Notes: generated by a model not told the origin, from the sequence alone. A stretch of 64,000 bases of DNA from an uncultured Prevotellaceae bacterium (GCA_900319385.1 ONOG01000023.1:1-64000); one strand, 5' to 3'. Numbered from the stretch's first letter, positions 1 through 9,629 are shown. Translations and numbers: made by a program.

Positions 1-440
1 AAATCCTTGTTTTCCGCTTTGCGAAAAGCATTTTCACGTCACGAATCCCGATTTATTTCATTTTTGTCCGCCGACGGACCGTCGGTTGTCCGCCGTCTGG
101 GCGTCGGCAGAGCGCCGTCTATCCTGTCGGTTGTCCGCCGACGGAGCGTCGGTAGTCCGCGGTCTGACGGTCGTCAGAGCGCCGTTTGCCGATAGGTTTG
201 TCCGCCGACTGCCGACGCTGCGTCCGCCGACTGCCGACAGCCAGACGGCGGACAAGTGGAAAGTGAAAGGCAATAGAGTGAAAAGTGAAAGGTGAAAAGT
301 GAAAAATGGGTTGGAAGTCAACGCGTCGTAGTTGCGAAATTTCCGGCCGAGCGGTCGGTCGATGATTTTTTCGCGATTCTCAGACGCCATAGCAGTCAAG
401 CGTTAGTTGACAAAAATGCAACTATCTCGCCCCGACCGGC
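1..440. repeat. GC-rich GTCCGCCG dispersed repeat, left copy
   Basis: Noncoding block built from short imperfect units around GTCCGCCG and GTCGGCAGAGCGCCGT. It aligns almost end to end with 18046-18470 in the same orientation: both begin with CCTTGTTTTCCGCTTTGCG and both end near GTTAGTT(G/A)ACAAAA. The copy probably extends left of the window. The open frames across it are low-complexity and I do not regard them as genes. Confidence 0.85.
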
Positions 441-604
441 ATACCTGATTTAACATTTATGGGTGTTCGGTAAAATAATTCAATTTTCGAAAGCGATGAC
501 ACTTTGTATATCAATATTTTATACCATGAATTGCATGAATAACATGAAACAGTGCCACCTTATGGATGCTTAGAAGTCAAGTCTTCAACCATGAATGCTG
601 GCGA

Positions 605-733
605 CCATGAATGGTGGATGCTCCGCATCTATACCCCTCCGGCAGGCAATAAAGCCGCAAGGCTTCCCCATTCATGGTTGCCCTCATCGCTTCGCAGACC
701 ATCATTTATGTTATTCATGCTATTCATGGTCTA
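605..733 (-). repeat. Dispersed intergenic repeat (CATGAAT family), inverted copy
   Basis: The reverse complement of this stretch is nearly identical over about 125 bp to 39588-39722. Shared blocks include GGGGAAGCCTTGCGGCTTTA and ATAGATGCGGAGCATCCACC. Shorter relatives lie at 48905-48945 and 49255-49340. No coding signal is seen. Confidence 0.85.
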
Positions 734-880
734 ATAAACATCTTCCGAAAGGAATTTAGTTTTATCGGATACCTATATCTAACAATCGGAGGTTTTACAT
801 TTTGTTCCTGCGGGACGAGTTACTGAGTTCAACCAGCTGCACATGAGCTGTCGTCGGAGTGCAGACCGACGATTTTCAGA
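734..880. other. Noncoding stretch upstream of mraZ
   Basis: No gene is visible. It contains a 7-bp inverted repeat (TCGTCGG at 851-857, CCGACGA at 866-872) followed by only four T, which could be a weak terminator for transcription entering from the left. Confidence 0.4.
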
Positions 881-887
881 AAATATT

Positions 888-957
888 CCCCACTTTTTCC
901 CACTTTGCACAAACCGTTGAAAATGGGGAGTTTGAAGTTATCAACATGGGGTGTTGA
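888..957. promoter_or_regulatory. Putative MraZ operator region upstream of mraZ
   Basis: On the - strand, TGGGA (902-898) and TGGGG (892-888) are separated by exactly 5 nt, which is the spacing known for MraZ-binding repeats in other bacteria. Further TGGGG pentamers lie on + at 924-928, 947-951 and 999-1003. A perfect 6-bp inverted repeat, TCAACA (941-946) and TGTTGA (952-957), surrounds one of them. The first gene of the cluster encodes MraZ, so autoregulation is a reasonable inference. Confidence 0.55.
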
Positions 958-982
958 AAAGTTTTTTGAAAAAATTTTAGCA

Positions 983-1018
983 TACTTGTGGTGAATTGTG
1001 GGGAATTTTGTACCTTTG
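983..1018 (+). promoter_or_regulatory. Bacteroidetes-type promoter of the dcw cluster
   Basis: TACCTTTG at 1011-1018 matches the Bacteroidetes -7 consensus TAnnTTTG. A TTG at 986-988, 22 nt upstream, could serve as the -33 element. The expected transcript start is near 1025, giving a leader of about 35 nt before mraZ. Confidence 0.7.
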
Positions 1019-1061
1019 CACTCGATAAGGTGTCTTCGGACACAAAAAAACGACAGAACGG

Positions 1062-1502
1062 ATGAGATTTATCGGTGACTACATAGCGAAGACAGACTCG
1101 AAGGGTCGTGTGTTCCTCCCCGCTCAGCTGCGAAAGATGCTGGAGGCTGGGGGCGAGGAGCGGCTCATCCTGCGTCCCGACCTCTTCCAGCCGTGCCTGG
1201 TGCTCTATCCCGAGACGCTGTGGAACGAGATGCTGGACGAGATGCGTCTGCGTCTGAACCGCTACAACGCTCAGCACCAGGCCATCCTGCGCCAGTTCGT
1301 CGCCGATGCCGAGGTGGTCGATCTGGACAGCAACGGCCGTTTCCTGATGAACAAACGCAAGCTGCAGTACGCCGGCATCACGCAGGAGGTGCGTTTCCTC
1401 GCCGTCGATGACCACATCGAGGTGTGGGACAAGGCCCGCTGCGAGCAGATGCTGGCCGAGGCCAACAACCTGGGACAGCGCCTGCAGGAGGTGATGCAGT
1501 GA
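1062..1502 (+). CDS. mraZ: MraZ, dcw-cluster transcriptional regulator
   Basis: A 146-aa protein of normal MraZ length with two AbrB-like DNA-binding halves, roughly residues 5-50 and 77-120. The first begins GDYIAKTDSKGRVFLPAQLR and the second is VVDLDSNGRFLMNKR. In characterised bacteria MraZ forms a ring-shaped multimer that binds TGGG repeats upstream of its own gene and represses or tunes the cluster. TGGGR repeats with 5-nt spacing are present upstream here. It is the first gene of the dcw operon, and the ATG lies about 35 nt after a good -7 element. The identification is firm. The regulatory direction (repressor or activator) cannot be read from sequence. Confidence 0.97.
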   Translation: MRFIGDYIAKTDSKGRVFLPAQLRKMLEAGGEERLILRPDLFQPCLVLYPETLWNEMLDEMRLRLNRYNAQHQAILRQFVADAEVVDLDSNGRFLMNKRKLQYAGITQEVRFLAVDDHIEVWDKARCEQMLAEANNLGQRLQEVMQ

Positions 1503-1519
1503 GGGAAAGCCTCCCCCAA

Positions 1520-1538
1520 CCCCCTCCGATAGAGGGGG
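1520..1538. repeat. Short GC hairpin between mraZ and rsmH
   Basis: CCCCCTC (1520-1526) pairs with GAGGGGG (1532-1538) around a CGATA loop. There is no clear T-run, so read-through is likely. It may act as an attenuator or mRNA-processing hairpin. A related CCTCCCCCTG...AGGAGG stretch occurs at 1629-1647, inside the uncertain 5' end of rsmH. Confidence 0.45.
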
Positions 1539-1585
1539 CTTCTTGACCAACTGAATATCTATTGACGTCCATCTACAACTGTGAT

Positions 1586-2581
1586 ATGCAACCCATCCAA
1601 ACAGCCCATACCCCGACAAATGCTGCTCCCTCCCCCTGTTTAGGAGGTGAAGGCGTGGATACCTACCACACGCCCGTGCTGCTCAAGGAGAGCATCGACG
1701 GCTTGGACATCCGTCCAGGCGGGGTGTATGTGGACGTAACCTTCGGAGGTGGCGGTCACAGCCGCGAGATCATGCGGCGGCTGACCGAGGGCGGACGGCT
1801 CTATGCCTTCGACCAGGACGAGGATGCCTACGACCACTATAAATATCAGGTGGAGAACGATTCGCTCGACGAGGTGCAGTTCACCTTCGTGCGCAGCAAC
1901 TTCCGCTATCTGAAAAACTTCCTGCGCTACTACCACGAGCCGCAGGCCGACGGCATCCTCGCCGACTTGGGGGTGTCGTCGCACCACTTCGACGAGAGCC
2001 AGCGCGGCTTCTCGTTCCGTTTCGACGGCCCGCTCGACATGCGCATGAACCAACGTGCCAGCCGGACGGCAGCCGACGTGGTAAATACATTCGACGAACG
2101 TCAGCTGAGCGACATCTTCTACCTGTACGGCGAACTGCGCCAGAGCCGACGTCTGGCGGCTGCCATCGTGGCGCAGCGGCGCACACAGCCCATCACCACG
2201 ATCCAGCAGCTGCGCGATGTGGTGGAACCTTTCTGCGGCCGCGACCGCGAGAAGAAGGACCTCGCCCGCGTGTTTCAGGCCCTGCGCATCGAGGTGAACC
2301 AGGAGATGGACGCCCTGCGCGAGATGCTGCAACAGGCCACTGAAGTGCTGCGCACGGGTGGCCGCCTGAGCATCATCACCTATCACTCGCTCGAGGACCG
2401 CATCGTGAAGAACCTCATGAAGACGGGCAACTGCGAGGGTCGCGAGGACAAGGATTTCTTCGGCCGCGTGACGGCTCCGTTCCGTCTGGTGAACAGCCGC
2501 GTCATCACCCCCTCGGCCGAGGAGCAGGAACGCAATCCGCGCAGCCGCAGTGCGAAGCTCCGCATCGCGGAAAAGGTGTAA
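1586..2581 (+). CDS. rsmH: 16S rRNA (cytosine1402-N4)-methyltransferase RsmH (MraW)
   Basis: SAM-dependent methyltransferase that modifies C1402 of 16S rRNA in the ribosomal P site. The family signature YVDVTFGGGGHSREI (SAM-binding Gly loop), ADLGVSSHHFDESQRGFSF and IITYHSLEDRIVK are all present, and the end is the usual NPRSRSAKLR motif. The start is uncertain. The ATG at 1586 gives 331 aa, but conserved sequence begins only at about TYHTPVLLKES. A GTG at 1655, preceded by AGGAGG at 1642-1647, would give 308 aa, closer to family length. The intervening N-terminal residues are encoded by repeat-like DNA. The function is certain and the first ~25 residues are doubtful. Confidence 0.95.
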   Translation: MQPIQTAHTPTNAAPSPCLGGEGVDTYHTPVLLKESIDGLDIRPGGVYVDVTFGGGGHSREIMRRLTEGGRLYAFDQDEDAYDHYKYQVENDSLDEVQFTFVRSNFRYLKNFLRYYHEPQADGILADLGVSSHHFDESQRGFSFRFDGPLDMRMNQRASRTAADVVNTFDERQLSDIFYLYGELRQSRRLAAAIVAQRRTQPITTIQQLRDVVEPFCGRDREKKDLARVFQALRIEVNQEMDALREMLQQATEVLRTGGRLSIITYHSLEDRIVKNLMKTGNCEGREDKDFFGRVTAPFRLVNSRVITPSAEEQERNPRSRSAKLRIAEKV

Positions 2582-2697
2582 ATTAAGAATTGAATATTAA
2601 GAATTAGGCATTAAAGCTTCGGTTGTTAAGTAGATAATAAGTAGATAAATCTACAAGGCCAGCGGAGCTTGCGAAATTGAATTATCAAGGATGCTGC

Positions 2698-3180
2698 ATG
2701 AGCAAGACGAAGATTGACATAGAGGACCAGGAGCTGAAGCTGCCCGAAATGGACAGCACGGAAGACGTGACGGCAGCGCCCGAATCGCCCGAAGCCGAGG
2801 AGCAGGAAATCGAAGACACGCTCAAACGCTACGTCGAAGACGAGGACGAGGACGACCTGGGCGAGATTTCGTTCAAGACAATCCTCGGCGGCGATGTGCT
2901 GCAAAGCCGCTTCTTCCGCCGTCAGGTCATGTTCATCTTCTTCATCGCCGTCCTCATGCTCCTCTACACCGGCAACCGTTATTCGAGCCAGCAGGACATC
3001 ATCGCCATCGACAGCCTGAAGGTGAAGCTGCAACAGGAGCGCTACAACGTGCTCACTCAGTCGGGCGAACTGCTCAACCTGAGCCGTCAGTCGAACATCG
3101 AACAGCAGCTCAAACTCTTTGGCGACAGCGCCCTCACCAATCCCACCACCCCTCCCTACGAGATAGAAGTTAAGCCCTGA
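2698..3180 (+). CDS. FtsL-like small division protein
   Basis: A 160-aa bitopic membrane protein in the position always taken by FtsL, between rsmH and the division transpeptidase. It has an acidic N-terminal cytoplasmic region (residues ~1-75), one transmembrane helix (about 80-97, VMFIFFIAVLMLLYTGN), then a short periplasmic coiled coil (IDSLKVKLQQERYNVLTQSGEL). Bacteroidetes FtsL homologues are too divergent for motif-level proof, so the call rests on topology, size and synteny. The ATG at 2698 (MSKTKIDIEDQ) is preferred over an in-frame TTG at 2677. The next gene starts 3 nt after the stop, implying translational coupling with the PBP. Confidence 0.85.
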   Translation: MSKTKIDIEDQELKLPEMDSTEDVTAAPESPEAEEQEIEDTLKRYVEDEDEDDLGEISFKTILGGDVLQSRFFRRQVMFIFFIAVLMLLYTGNRYSSQQDIIAIDSLKVKLQQERYNVLTQSGELLNLSRQSNIEQQLKLFGDSALTNPTTPPYEIEVKP

Positions 3181-3183
3181 CCC

Positions 3184-5421
3184 ATGGCAAAGAAAGAGAA
3201 GAAAAACAGCAAGAAGACCATCAGCTCGGGCAAGTTCCCGCTCGTGATCATTCCCATCGTGCTCGTGTGCATCGGCATCATGTACAAGATGCTGATAACG
3301 ATGACGGTGGAGCGTGAGAAGTGGGAAGACCTCCGCAAGGAGAACTTCGAGAAGGACAGCGTGGAACTGAAGCCCAACCGCGGCAACATCCTTTCGGCCG
3401 AGGGCGAACTGCTGGCCAGCAGCCTGCCCAACTACAAGGTGCGCTTCGACTTTCTGGCGGGCATCCCTGTGCTGAAGACCAAGCGCGACACGGTGAACGG
3501 ACAAGTCGTCGTGCGCAATCTCTACACGGCGAAGGACTCCATCGCACGCGACTCGCTGCTGCGCGAGCGCGACAGCCTGATTATCAGAAACCTGCCTGCC
3601 ATCAGCGGCGGACTGGCACGCATCTGCCCTGCCCTCGACTCGGCAGGCTACTATGCCCACATGAAGGAGGGACTGGAGAAGCGTGCCCGCTACTTCGACA
3701 TCTGCCCTGGCTATATCCTTAATTATATACAGTACAACCAGCTGCGCGAACTGCCCGTCTTCGACATCCGCCACAAGTACAAGAGCGGACTGATCGTCGA
3801 GGAACGCAACAACCGCAAGAAGCCCTTCGGCTCGCTCGCCCGCCGTACGCTCGGCGAGATGTTCGGCGCGAAAGACTCGGCACGCAGCGGACTGGAACTG
3901 GCCTACGACACACTGCTCCGCGGCGAGAGCGGCATCATGCACCAACGCCGCATCCGCTCGAAGAATGTCGATATCGTCGATAAGGAACCCGTCGATGGCT
4001 ACGACCTTGTGTCAACAATCAACGTGTCGATGCAGGACATCTGCGAGACGGCACTGCGCGAAAAACTCATCGAAGTAAACGCCGAATTCGGCGTCGTCGT
4101 GCTCATGGAGACGAAGACAGGCGACGTGAAAGCCATCGTCAACCTGGCCCGCGACTCGGTGAGCGGAAAATACTACGAGATGCGCAACTATGCACTGGCA
4201 GCCCTGATGGAGCCTGGTTCGACCTTCAAGACAGCCTCGATCATGGTGGCACTCGACGACGGCGAAATCAAACTGTCGGACAAGGTCGATACGGGCAGCG
4301 GCATCTACAATATGCACGGCGCAAGGATGAAGGACGCCAACTGGTCGCGCGGCGGCTGTGGCGTGCTCGACGTGACACTGGCCGTCGTGCGTTCGTCGAA
4401 CATCGGCGTCAGCCGTTTCATCGACATGCACTACCACGACAAGCCTGAGAAGTTTATCGAAGGTCTGAAGCGCGTGGGCATCGGCACTCCGCTCGGACTG
4501 CCCTTCTACGGCATGGCCGACCCCCGCATCTTCGGTCCCGAAAACAAGTCGTACTGGTCGGAAGTGGCCCTGCCGTGGATGTCGATCGGCTATGGCACCC
4601 AGATACCTCCTATCTCGACCGTCACCTTCTACAACGCCATCGCCAACGGCGGACGTATGGTGCGCCCACGCTTCGTGAAGGGCATATCGAAGAACGGCGA
4701 GATGATCGAGGAGTTTCCGGTTGAAGTCATCAAGGAACACATCTGCAAGCCGCAGACGCTGAAAGACATTCAGGGCATCCTGTGGCAGGTGGTGAACAAC
4801 AAGAACTACGGCACGGGTAAGCGTGCAGGCAGCAAACACTTCAGCGTCAGCGGCAAGACCGGCACGGCCCAGGTGGCCATCGGCGGCGGCTACCACAACG
4901 GACGCACGGAGCACCTGGTGAGCTTCTGCGGCTACTATCCTTCGGAAAACCCGCAATACACCTGCATCGTGGCTATCCGCACGGCTGCCGGCGGTGTGGG
5001 TGGTGGCGGCACGGCAGGCCCTGTGTTTGCCAAGATTGCCGAACGAGTGTATTCGAAGAATGTGACCACCGACATCCGACGTGCGAGCGACTCGCTGTCG
5101 GTGTTCGTCCCCTCGGTGAAAGCCGGCGACATGAAGGCTGCCGCCAGTCTGCTCAAGCGGCTCCACATCCCCTACACCGGTGGAGCTGAAGGCTGGGGAC
5201 ACGCCACCCACGACGACCAGCAGGTGAGCTTCACGACCCAGCCCACCGACACGGCGCTGGTGCCCGACATGAGCGGTATGGGAGCCCGCGACGCGGTCTT
5301 CGCCATCGAGAGCCGAGGCATGCGGGCCCGAGTCCACGGCATGGGACGCGTGAAGAGCCAGAGCGTGCCGCCTGGCAGCAAGATCAAGAAGGGACAGGTC
5401 ATCACCCTTGAGATGAACTAA
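3184..5421 (+). CDS. ftsI: Division-specific penicillin-binding transpeptidase with PASTA domain (FtsI/PBP3 type)
   Basis: Class B PBP that cross-links septal peptidoglycan. N-terminal membrane anchor at about residues 18-40. The dimerisation/pedestal region begins at KPNRGNIL (~63-70). The transpeptidase domain has all three active-site motifs: SxxK at S346-K349 (GSTFK), SxN at S404-N406 (SSNIG) and KTG at 558-560 (SGKTGTAQ). A PASTA-like domain closes the protein (about 690-745). The 745-aa length fits Bacteroidetes division PBPs, which commonly carry a PASTA tail. It lies 3 nt after ftsL and 12 nt before murE, in the usual dcw order. FtsW, its glycosyltransferase partner, is encoded downstream in the same cluster. 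Confidence 0.95.
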   Translation: MAKKEKKNSKKTISSGKFPLVIIPIVLVCIGIMYKMLITMTVEREKWEDLRKENFEKDSVELKPNRGNILSAEGELLASSLPNYKVRFDFLAGIPVLKTKRDTVNGQVVVRNLYTAKDSIARDSLLRERDSLIIRNLPAISGGLARICPALDSAGYYAHMKEGLEKRARYFDICPGYILNYIQYNQLRELPVFDIRHKYKSGLIVEERNNRKKPFGSLARRTLGEMFGAKDSARSGLELAYDTLLRGESGIMHQRRIRSKNVDIVDKEPVDGYDLVSTINVSMQDICETALREKLIEVNAEFGVVVLMETKTGDVKAIVNLARDSVSGKYYEMRNYALAALMEPGSTFKTASIMVALDDGEIKLSDKVDTGSGIYNMHGARMKDANWSRGGCGVLDVTLAVVRSSNIGVSRFIDMHYHDKPEKFIEGLKRVGIGTPLGLPFYGMADPRIFGPENKSYWSEVALPWMSIGYGTQIPPISTVTFYNAIANGGRMVRPRFVKGISKNGEMIEEFPVEVIKEHICKPQTLKDIQGILWQVVNNKNYGTGKRAGSKHFSVSGKTGTAQVAIGGGYHNGRTEHLVSFCGYYPSENPQYTCIVAIRTAAGGVGGGGTAGPVFAKIAERVYSKNVTTDIRRASDSLSVFVPSVKAGDMKAAASLLKRLHIPYTGGAEGWGHATHDDQQVSFTTQPTDTALVPDMSGMGARDAVFAIESRGMRARVHGMGRVKSQSVPPGSKIKKGQVITLEMN

Positions 5422-5433
5422 AACACAGAAGAT

Positions 5434-6879
5434 ATGAAACTTTCGGAACTACTCAACGGCGTCTCCACCGTCAGCACACGGGGAGAGCTGGAACAAGAGA
5501 TAACAGGCGTGAGCATCGACTCGCGCCGTGTGGTTGAAGGCCACGTGTTCGTCGCTGTGCGCGGCACCGTGGCCGACGGTCATCAGTACATCGGCAAAGC
5601 CGAACAGCTGGGCGCTCGCGCCGTGGTGTGCGAGGTGATGCCCGAGCAGCTGCGCGACGACGTGACCTACGTACAGGTGGAAAACTCGGAACAGGTGGTG
5701 GGTCAGCTGGCCTCGAACTTCTACGGACGTCCGTCGGAGCAACTGCGGCTGGTGGGTGTGACCGGCACAAACGGAAAGACCACCATCGCCACGGTGCTCT
5801 ACAACCTGATGCGCCGGCTCGGACACAAGGCCGGACTGCTCTCGACCGTCTGCAACTACATCGACGGCGAGGCTGTGCCGACCGACCACACCACGCCCGA
5901 CCCCGTCACGCTCAACCACTTGCTGCGCCGCATGGTCGATGCAGGCTGTGACTACTGCTTCATGGAAGTCAGTTCGCACAGCGTGGTCCAGAACCGCATC
6001 GGCGGCCTGCACTTCGTGGGCGGCATCTTCACCAACCTGACGCGCGACCATCTGGACTACCATAAGACCTTCGAGAACTATCTGCACGCCAAGCAGCAGT
6101 TCTTCGACCGCCTGCCTGCCTCGGCCTTCGCCGTGACCAACCGCGACGACAAGAACGGCATGGTGATGGTGCAGAACACACGCGCCACGGTACGCACCTA
6201 CTCGGTGCAGCAGGTGGCCGACTTCCGCGCCCGCATCATCGAGAGCCACTTCGAAGGGATGTACCTGGAGATGGACGGACAGGAAGTGGGCGTGCAGTTC
6301 GTGGGCAAGTTCAATGTGTCGAACCTGCTCGCCGTCTATGCCACCGCCGTGCTGCTGGGCGAGGAGAAGATGGATGTGCTCGTCGCACTGAGCGAGATGA
6401 AGCCCGTGAGCGGCCGCTTCGAAGCCCTGCGTTCGCCCGACGGCTACACCGCTATCGTCGATTATGCCCACACACCTGATGCGCTGGAGAATGTGCTCCG
6501 TGCCATCCACGGGGTGCTCGAGGGTCGCGGACGCGTCATCACCGTCTGCGGTGCCGGCGGTAATCGCGACAAAGGCAAACGTCCCATCATGGCACAGGAG
6601 GCTGTCCGCCAGAGCGACCTCGTCATCCTGACGAGCGACAACCCGCGTTTCGAAGAGCCACAAGCCATCATCGACGACATGATGGCCGGACTGGACAGCG
6701 AACAGCGCCGCAACGTCATCACCATCGTCGATCGCCGCGAAGCCATCCGCACAGCCTGCCGCATGGCGCAGAAGGGCGATGTCATCCTCGTGGCCGGAAA
6801 AGGACATGAGGACTATCAGGAGGTGCAGGGCGTGAAGCACCACTTCGACGACAAGGAAGAGTTGCGCGCAGCCTTCTGA
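5434..6879 (+). CDS. murE: UDP-MurNAc-L-Ala-D-Glu:meso-diaminopimelate ligase MurE
   Basis: Cytoplasmic ATP-dependent Mur ligase that adds the third residue of the stem peptide. The 481-aa protein has the N-terminal UDP-substrate domain, the P-loop TGTNGKTT (110-117), the lysine expected to be carbamylated (K220, LHAKQQFF) and the DNPR motif (402-405), which in this family selects meso-diaminopimelate over lysine. The murein is therefore predicted to be DAP-type. murF is not next door, as is usual in Bacteroidetes. A 90-bp AT-rich gap separates it from mraY. Confidence 0.97.
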   Translation: MKLSELLNGVSTVSTRGELEQEITGVSIDSRRVVEGHVFVAVRGTVADGHQYIGKAEQLGARAVVCEVMPEQLRDDVTYVQVENSEQVVGQLASNFYGRPSEQLRLVGVTGTNGKTTIATVLYNLMRRLGHKAGLLSTVCNYIDGEAVPTDHTTPDPVTLNHLLRRMVDAGCDYCFMEVSSHSVVQNRIGGLHFVGGIFTNLTRDHLDYHKTFENYLHAKQQFFDRLPASAFAVTNRDDKNGMVMVQNTRATVRTYSVQQVADFRARIIESHFEGMYLEMDGQEVGVQFVGKFNVSNLLAVYATAVLLGEEKMDVLVALSEMKPVSGRFEALRSPDGYTAIVDYAHTPDALENVLRAIHGVLEGRGRVITVCGAGGNRDKGKRPIMAQEAVRQSDLVILTSDNPRFEEPQAIIDDMMAGLDSEQRRNVITIVDRREAIRTACRMAQKGDVILVAGKGHEDYQEVQGVKHHFDDKEELRAAF

Positions 6880-6969
6880 CTTTAAGTCTTTGAGTTTTTA
6901 AGTTTAATCTGAGTGTTCACTTCGTTGTACTTTGTACTTCGTCATTTGTACTCTTAAAGTTTTCCAAAC

Positions 6970-8235
6970 GTGTTTTACCATCTTTCACAATACCTCGACC
7001 AGTTCGACATTCCCGGCATGGGAATGCTGCCCTACGTTTCGTTCCGTTCGCTCATGGCACTGATGCTGTCGCTCATCGTGTCGATGTGGATGGGCAAAGG
7101 CTTCATCACCTACATGAAGCGCAAGCGTCATCTCGAGAAAGCACGCGACGCACAGATCGACCCCTATGGCGTGAAGAAAATCGGCGTGCCCTCGATGGGT
7201 GGCGTGGTCATCATCACCGCCATCGTCGTTCCCGTCCTCCTGTTCAGCAACCTCAGCAACGTCTATGCCCTGCTGCTGGTTGTGACGACACTGTGGTTCG
7301 GCCTGCTCGGATTTCTGGACGACCGCATCAAGCTGCGCGGCAACAAGGACGGACTGGCAGCCCGCTGGAAACTGCTGGGTCAGTTTGCACTCGGTGCCTT
7401 CATCGGCATCGTGCTGTGGCAAAGCCCCGACGCCGTGGTGTATGAGAATGTAAAGAAGGACGTCGCCCAGAAAGAAATCAAATACGACAAGAGCGAAGCC
7501 CGCAAATCGACGGTGACGACTGTTCCGTTCTGCAAGAACAACAACGTGGACTACTACGAACTGTTCTCCTTCCTGCCCGACGGCAAGACGAAGCGTGCCT
7601 GTGCCTGGATCTTCTTCGTGCTGGTGACGACGTTCGTCATCATGGCAGTGTCGAACGGTGCCAACCTGAACGACGGCATGGACGGGATGTGTGCCGGCAA
7701 CAGTGCCATCATCGGTACGGCGCTGGGCATACTGGCCTATGCCTCGGGCCACATCCAGTTTGCGTCGTATCTGAACGTCATGTATATCCCTGGCAGTGAA
7801 GAAATCGTGGTCTTCATCTGTGCCTTCGTCGGTTCGCTCATCGGTTTCCTGTGGTACAACGCCTACCCCGCCAAGGTGTTCATGGGCGACACTGGCAGCC
7901 TGGCCATCGGCGGTATCATCGCCGTGACCGCCGTCATGATACACAAAGAGCTGCTGCTGCCCATCCTCTGCGGCATTTTCCTGATGGAGAGCATTTCGGT
8001 GATCCTGCAGACGAGCTATGCCAAGTATGGCAACAAACGCGGGAAGAAGCTGCGAGTGTTCAAGCGTGCACCGTTCCACGACCATTTCCGTGTGTTGCAG
8101 AGCGACATGACAGCCGACAAGTACATCATCAAGCGCCCGACCACGGTGCTGCACGAGAATATGATTACGCTGCGTTTCTGGATTGTCAGCATCCTGCTCG
8201 CAGCACTGACCATCATCACACTGAAGATTAGATAA
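6970..8235 (+). CDS. mraY: Phospho-N-acetylmuramoyl-pentapeptide transferase MraY
   Basis: Polytopic inner-membrane enzyme that transfers phospho-MurNAc-pentapeptide from UDP to undecaprenyl phosphate to make lipid I. At 421 aa it is longer than the ~360-aa proteobacterial enzyme because of the extra hydrophilic loop (about residues 155-210) seen in Bacteroidetes. Motifs: GFLDDRIK (Asp pair), NLNDGMDGM and a C-terminal HDHFR-type cytoplasmic loop (RAPFHDHFR). The start is GTG at 6970. The encoded MFYHLSQYLDQFDIPG matches the usual amphipathic N-terminus, and no ATG fits better. Confidence 0.97.
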   Translation: MFYHLSQYLDQFDIPGMGMLPYVSFRSLMALMLSLIVSMWMGKGFITYMKRKRHLEKARDAQIDPYGVKKIGVPSMGGVVIITAIVVPVLLFSNLSNVYALLLVVTTLWFGLLGFLDDRIKLRGNKDGLAARWKLLGQFALGAFIGIVLWQSPDAVVYENVKKDVAQKEIKYDKSEARKSTVTTVPFCKNNNVDYYELFSFLPDGKTKRACAWIFFVLVTTFVIMAVSNGANLNDGMDGMCAGNSAIIGTALGILAYASGHIQFASYLNVMYIPGSEEIVVFICAFVGSLIGFLWYNAYPAKVFMGDTGSLAIGGIIAVTAVMIHKELLLPILCGIFLMESISVILQTSYAKYGNKRGKKLRVFKRAPFHDHFRVLQSDMTADKYIIKRPTTVLHENMITLRFWIVSILLAALTIITLKIR

Positions 8236-8243
8236 TAGAAGAT

Positions 8244-9575
8244 ATGAAGCGGATTGTCGTTTTAGGAGCAGCCGAGAGCGGTGCAGGAGCCGCCGTTCTG
8301 GCCAAGCAGAAAGGGTTCGACGTGTTCGTCAGCGACCTCTCGTCCATCAAGGATAAATATAAGGAGCAGCTCGACCAGCATGGCATCGAATGGGAAGAAG
8401 GACAGCACACCGAGGCCAAGATTCTGACGGCCGACGAGGTAATCAAGAGCCCTGGCATCCCAGAGAAAGCGCCCATGATTCAGAAGCTGAAGGCACAGGG
8501 CACGCCCATCATCAGCGAGATCGAGTTTGCCGGACGCTACACCGATGCCAAGATGATTTGCATCACGGGGTCGAACGGTAAGACCACGACGACCTCGCTC
8601 ATCTACCATATCCTGAAAGGTGCGGGCTACAACGTCGGCCTGGCCGGCAACATCGGTCGCAGTCTGGCGCTGCAAGTGGCCGAGGAGAATTTCGACTATT
8701 ACGTCATCGAGCTCAGTTCGTTCCAGCTGGACAACATGTACGACTTCCGCGCCGACATCGCCGTGCTGATGAACATCACGCCCGACCATCTGGACCGCTA
8801 CGACTTCAAGATGCAGAATTACGTCGATGCGAAGATGCGCATCACACGCAACCAGCGTCCAGAGGATGCTTTCGTGTTCTGGAACGACGACCCCATCGTG
8901 AAGCACGAACTGGAGAAGTACGACCTGAAGGCTCAGCTCTACCCCTTCAGCGAGTTCCACGAGACAGACGCCATCGCCTACACCGAGGATCAGGAGTATG
9001 TGATTGAGCGGCCCACCCCCTTCAACATGGAGCAGGAGGAACTGGCCCTCACCGGCAAGCACAACCTCTACAACTCGCTCGCAGCCGGCATCACAGCCGA
9101 CATCGCCGGCGTGTCGAAGGAGGAAATACGCCGAGGACTGATGAGCTTCACCGGTGTGGAGCACCGCCTGGAAAAGGCAGGACGTGTGCGCGGCGTGGAC
9201 TTTGTCAACGACTCGAAAGCCACCAACGTGGATGCCTGCTGGTATGCCCTCGAAAGCATGAAACAACCCACCATCCTCATCCTCGGCGGCGTGGATAAGG
9301 GCAACGACTACAGCCAGCTGTACGACCTGGTGCGCCAGAAGTGCAAGGGCCTCGTCTTCCTCGGTGTGGACAACCAGAAGCTGCACAACGCCTTCGACCA
9401 CTTCGGACTGCCTACCGTCGATGTGCGCTCCATGCCCGACTGCGTGGATGCCTGCATGCAGATGGCGACAAACGGCGACTGTGTGCTGCTCAGCCCCTGC
9501 TGTGCCAGCTTCGACCTCTTCAAGAACATGGAAGACCGCGGCGAACAGTTCAAGGCGTGCGTCAAGCAGCTCTAA
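8244..9575 (+). CDS. murD: UDP-N-acetylmuramoyl-L-alanine:D-glutamate ligase MurD
   Basis: Cytoplasmic Mur ligase adding D-glutamate. The 443-aa sequence opens with the Rossmann-like VVLGAAESGAGAAVLA for the UDP substrate and has the ATP P-loop GSNGKTTTTS at about residues 110-119. The family stretch IELSSFQLDNM and the C-terminal NDSKATN and GGVDKGNDY motifs are also present. It begins 8 nt after mraY. All expected regions are intact. Confidence 0.96.
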   Translation: MKRIVVLGAAESGAGAAVLAKQKGFDVFVSDLSSIKDKYKEQLDQHGIEWEEGQHTEAKILTADEVIKSPGIPEKAPMIQKLKAQGTPIISEIEFAGRYTDAKMICITGSNGKTTTTSLIYHILKGAGYNVGLAGNIGRSLALQVAEENFDYYVIELSSFQLDNMYDFRADIAVLMNITPDHLDRYDFKMQNYVDAKMRITRNQRPEDAFVFWNDDPIVKHELEKYDLKAQLYPFSEFHETDAIAYTEDQEYVIERPTPFNMEQEELALTGKHNLYNSLAAGITADIAGVSKEEIRRGLMSFTGVEHRLEKAGRVRGVDFVNDSKATNVDACWYALESMKQPTILILGGVDKGNDYSQLYDLVRQKCKGLVFLGVDNQKLHNAFDHFGLPTVDVRSMPDCVDACMQMATNGDCVLLSPCCASFDLFKNMEDRGEQFKACVKQL

Positions 9576-9629
9576 GCAGCCGTCCGCCTAATTCGCATTA
9601 TTCCCTCAACCCACATTCCGACTCTCGTT

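Noticed and set aside
58..399. 113-aa - strand frame in the left repeat
   Set aside because: The protein is a by-product of the GTCCGCCG repeat (Arg/Ser/Ala/Thr only) and the homologous repeat at 18046 does not preserve the frame.
938..946. TTATCAACA as a DnaA box and possible replication origin near mraZ
   Set aside because: It is a single site with a mismatch to TTATCCACA. No cluster of boxes and no dnaA nearby. gyrB alone does not indicate an origin in this phylum.
6880..6969. TTGTACTTTGTAC before mraY as a promoter
   Set aside because: It has only seven of eight positions of TAnnTTTG in register (the spacer is one base short). It looks like a common intergenic repeat sequence.
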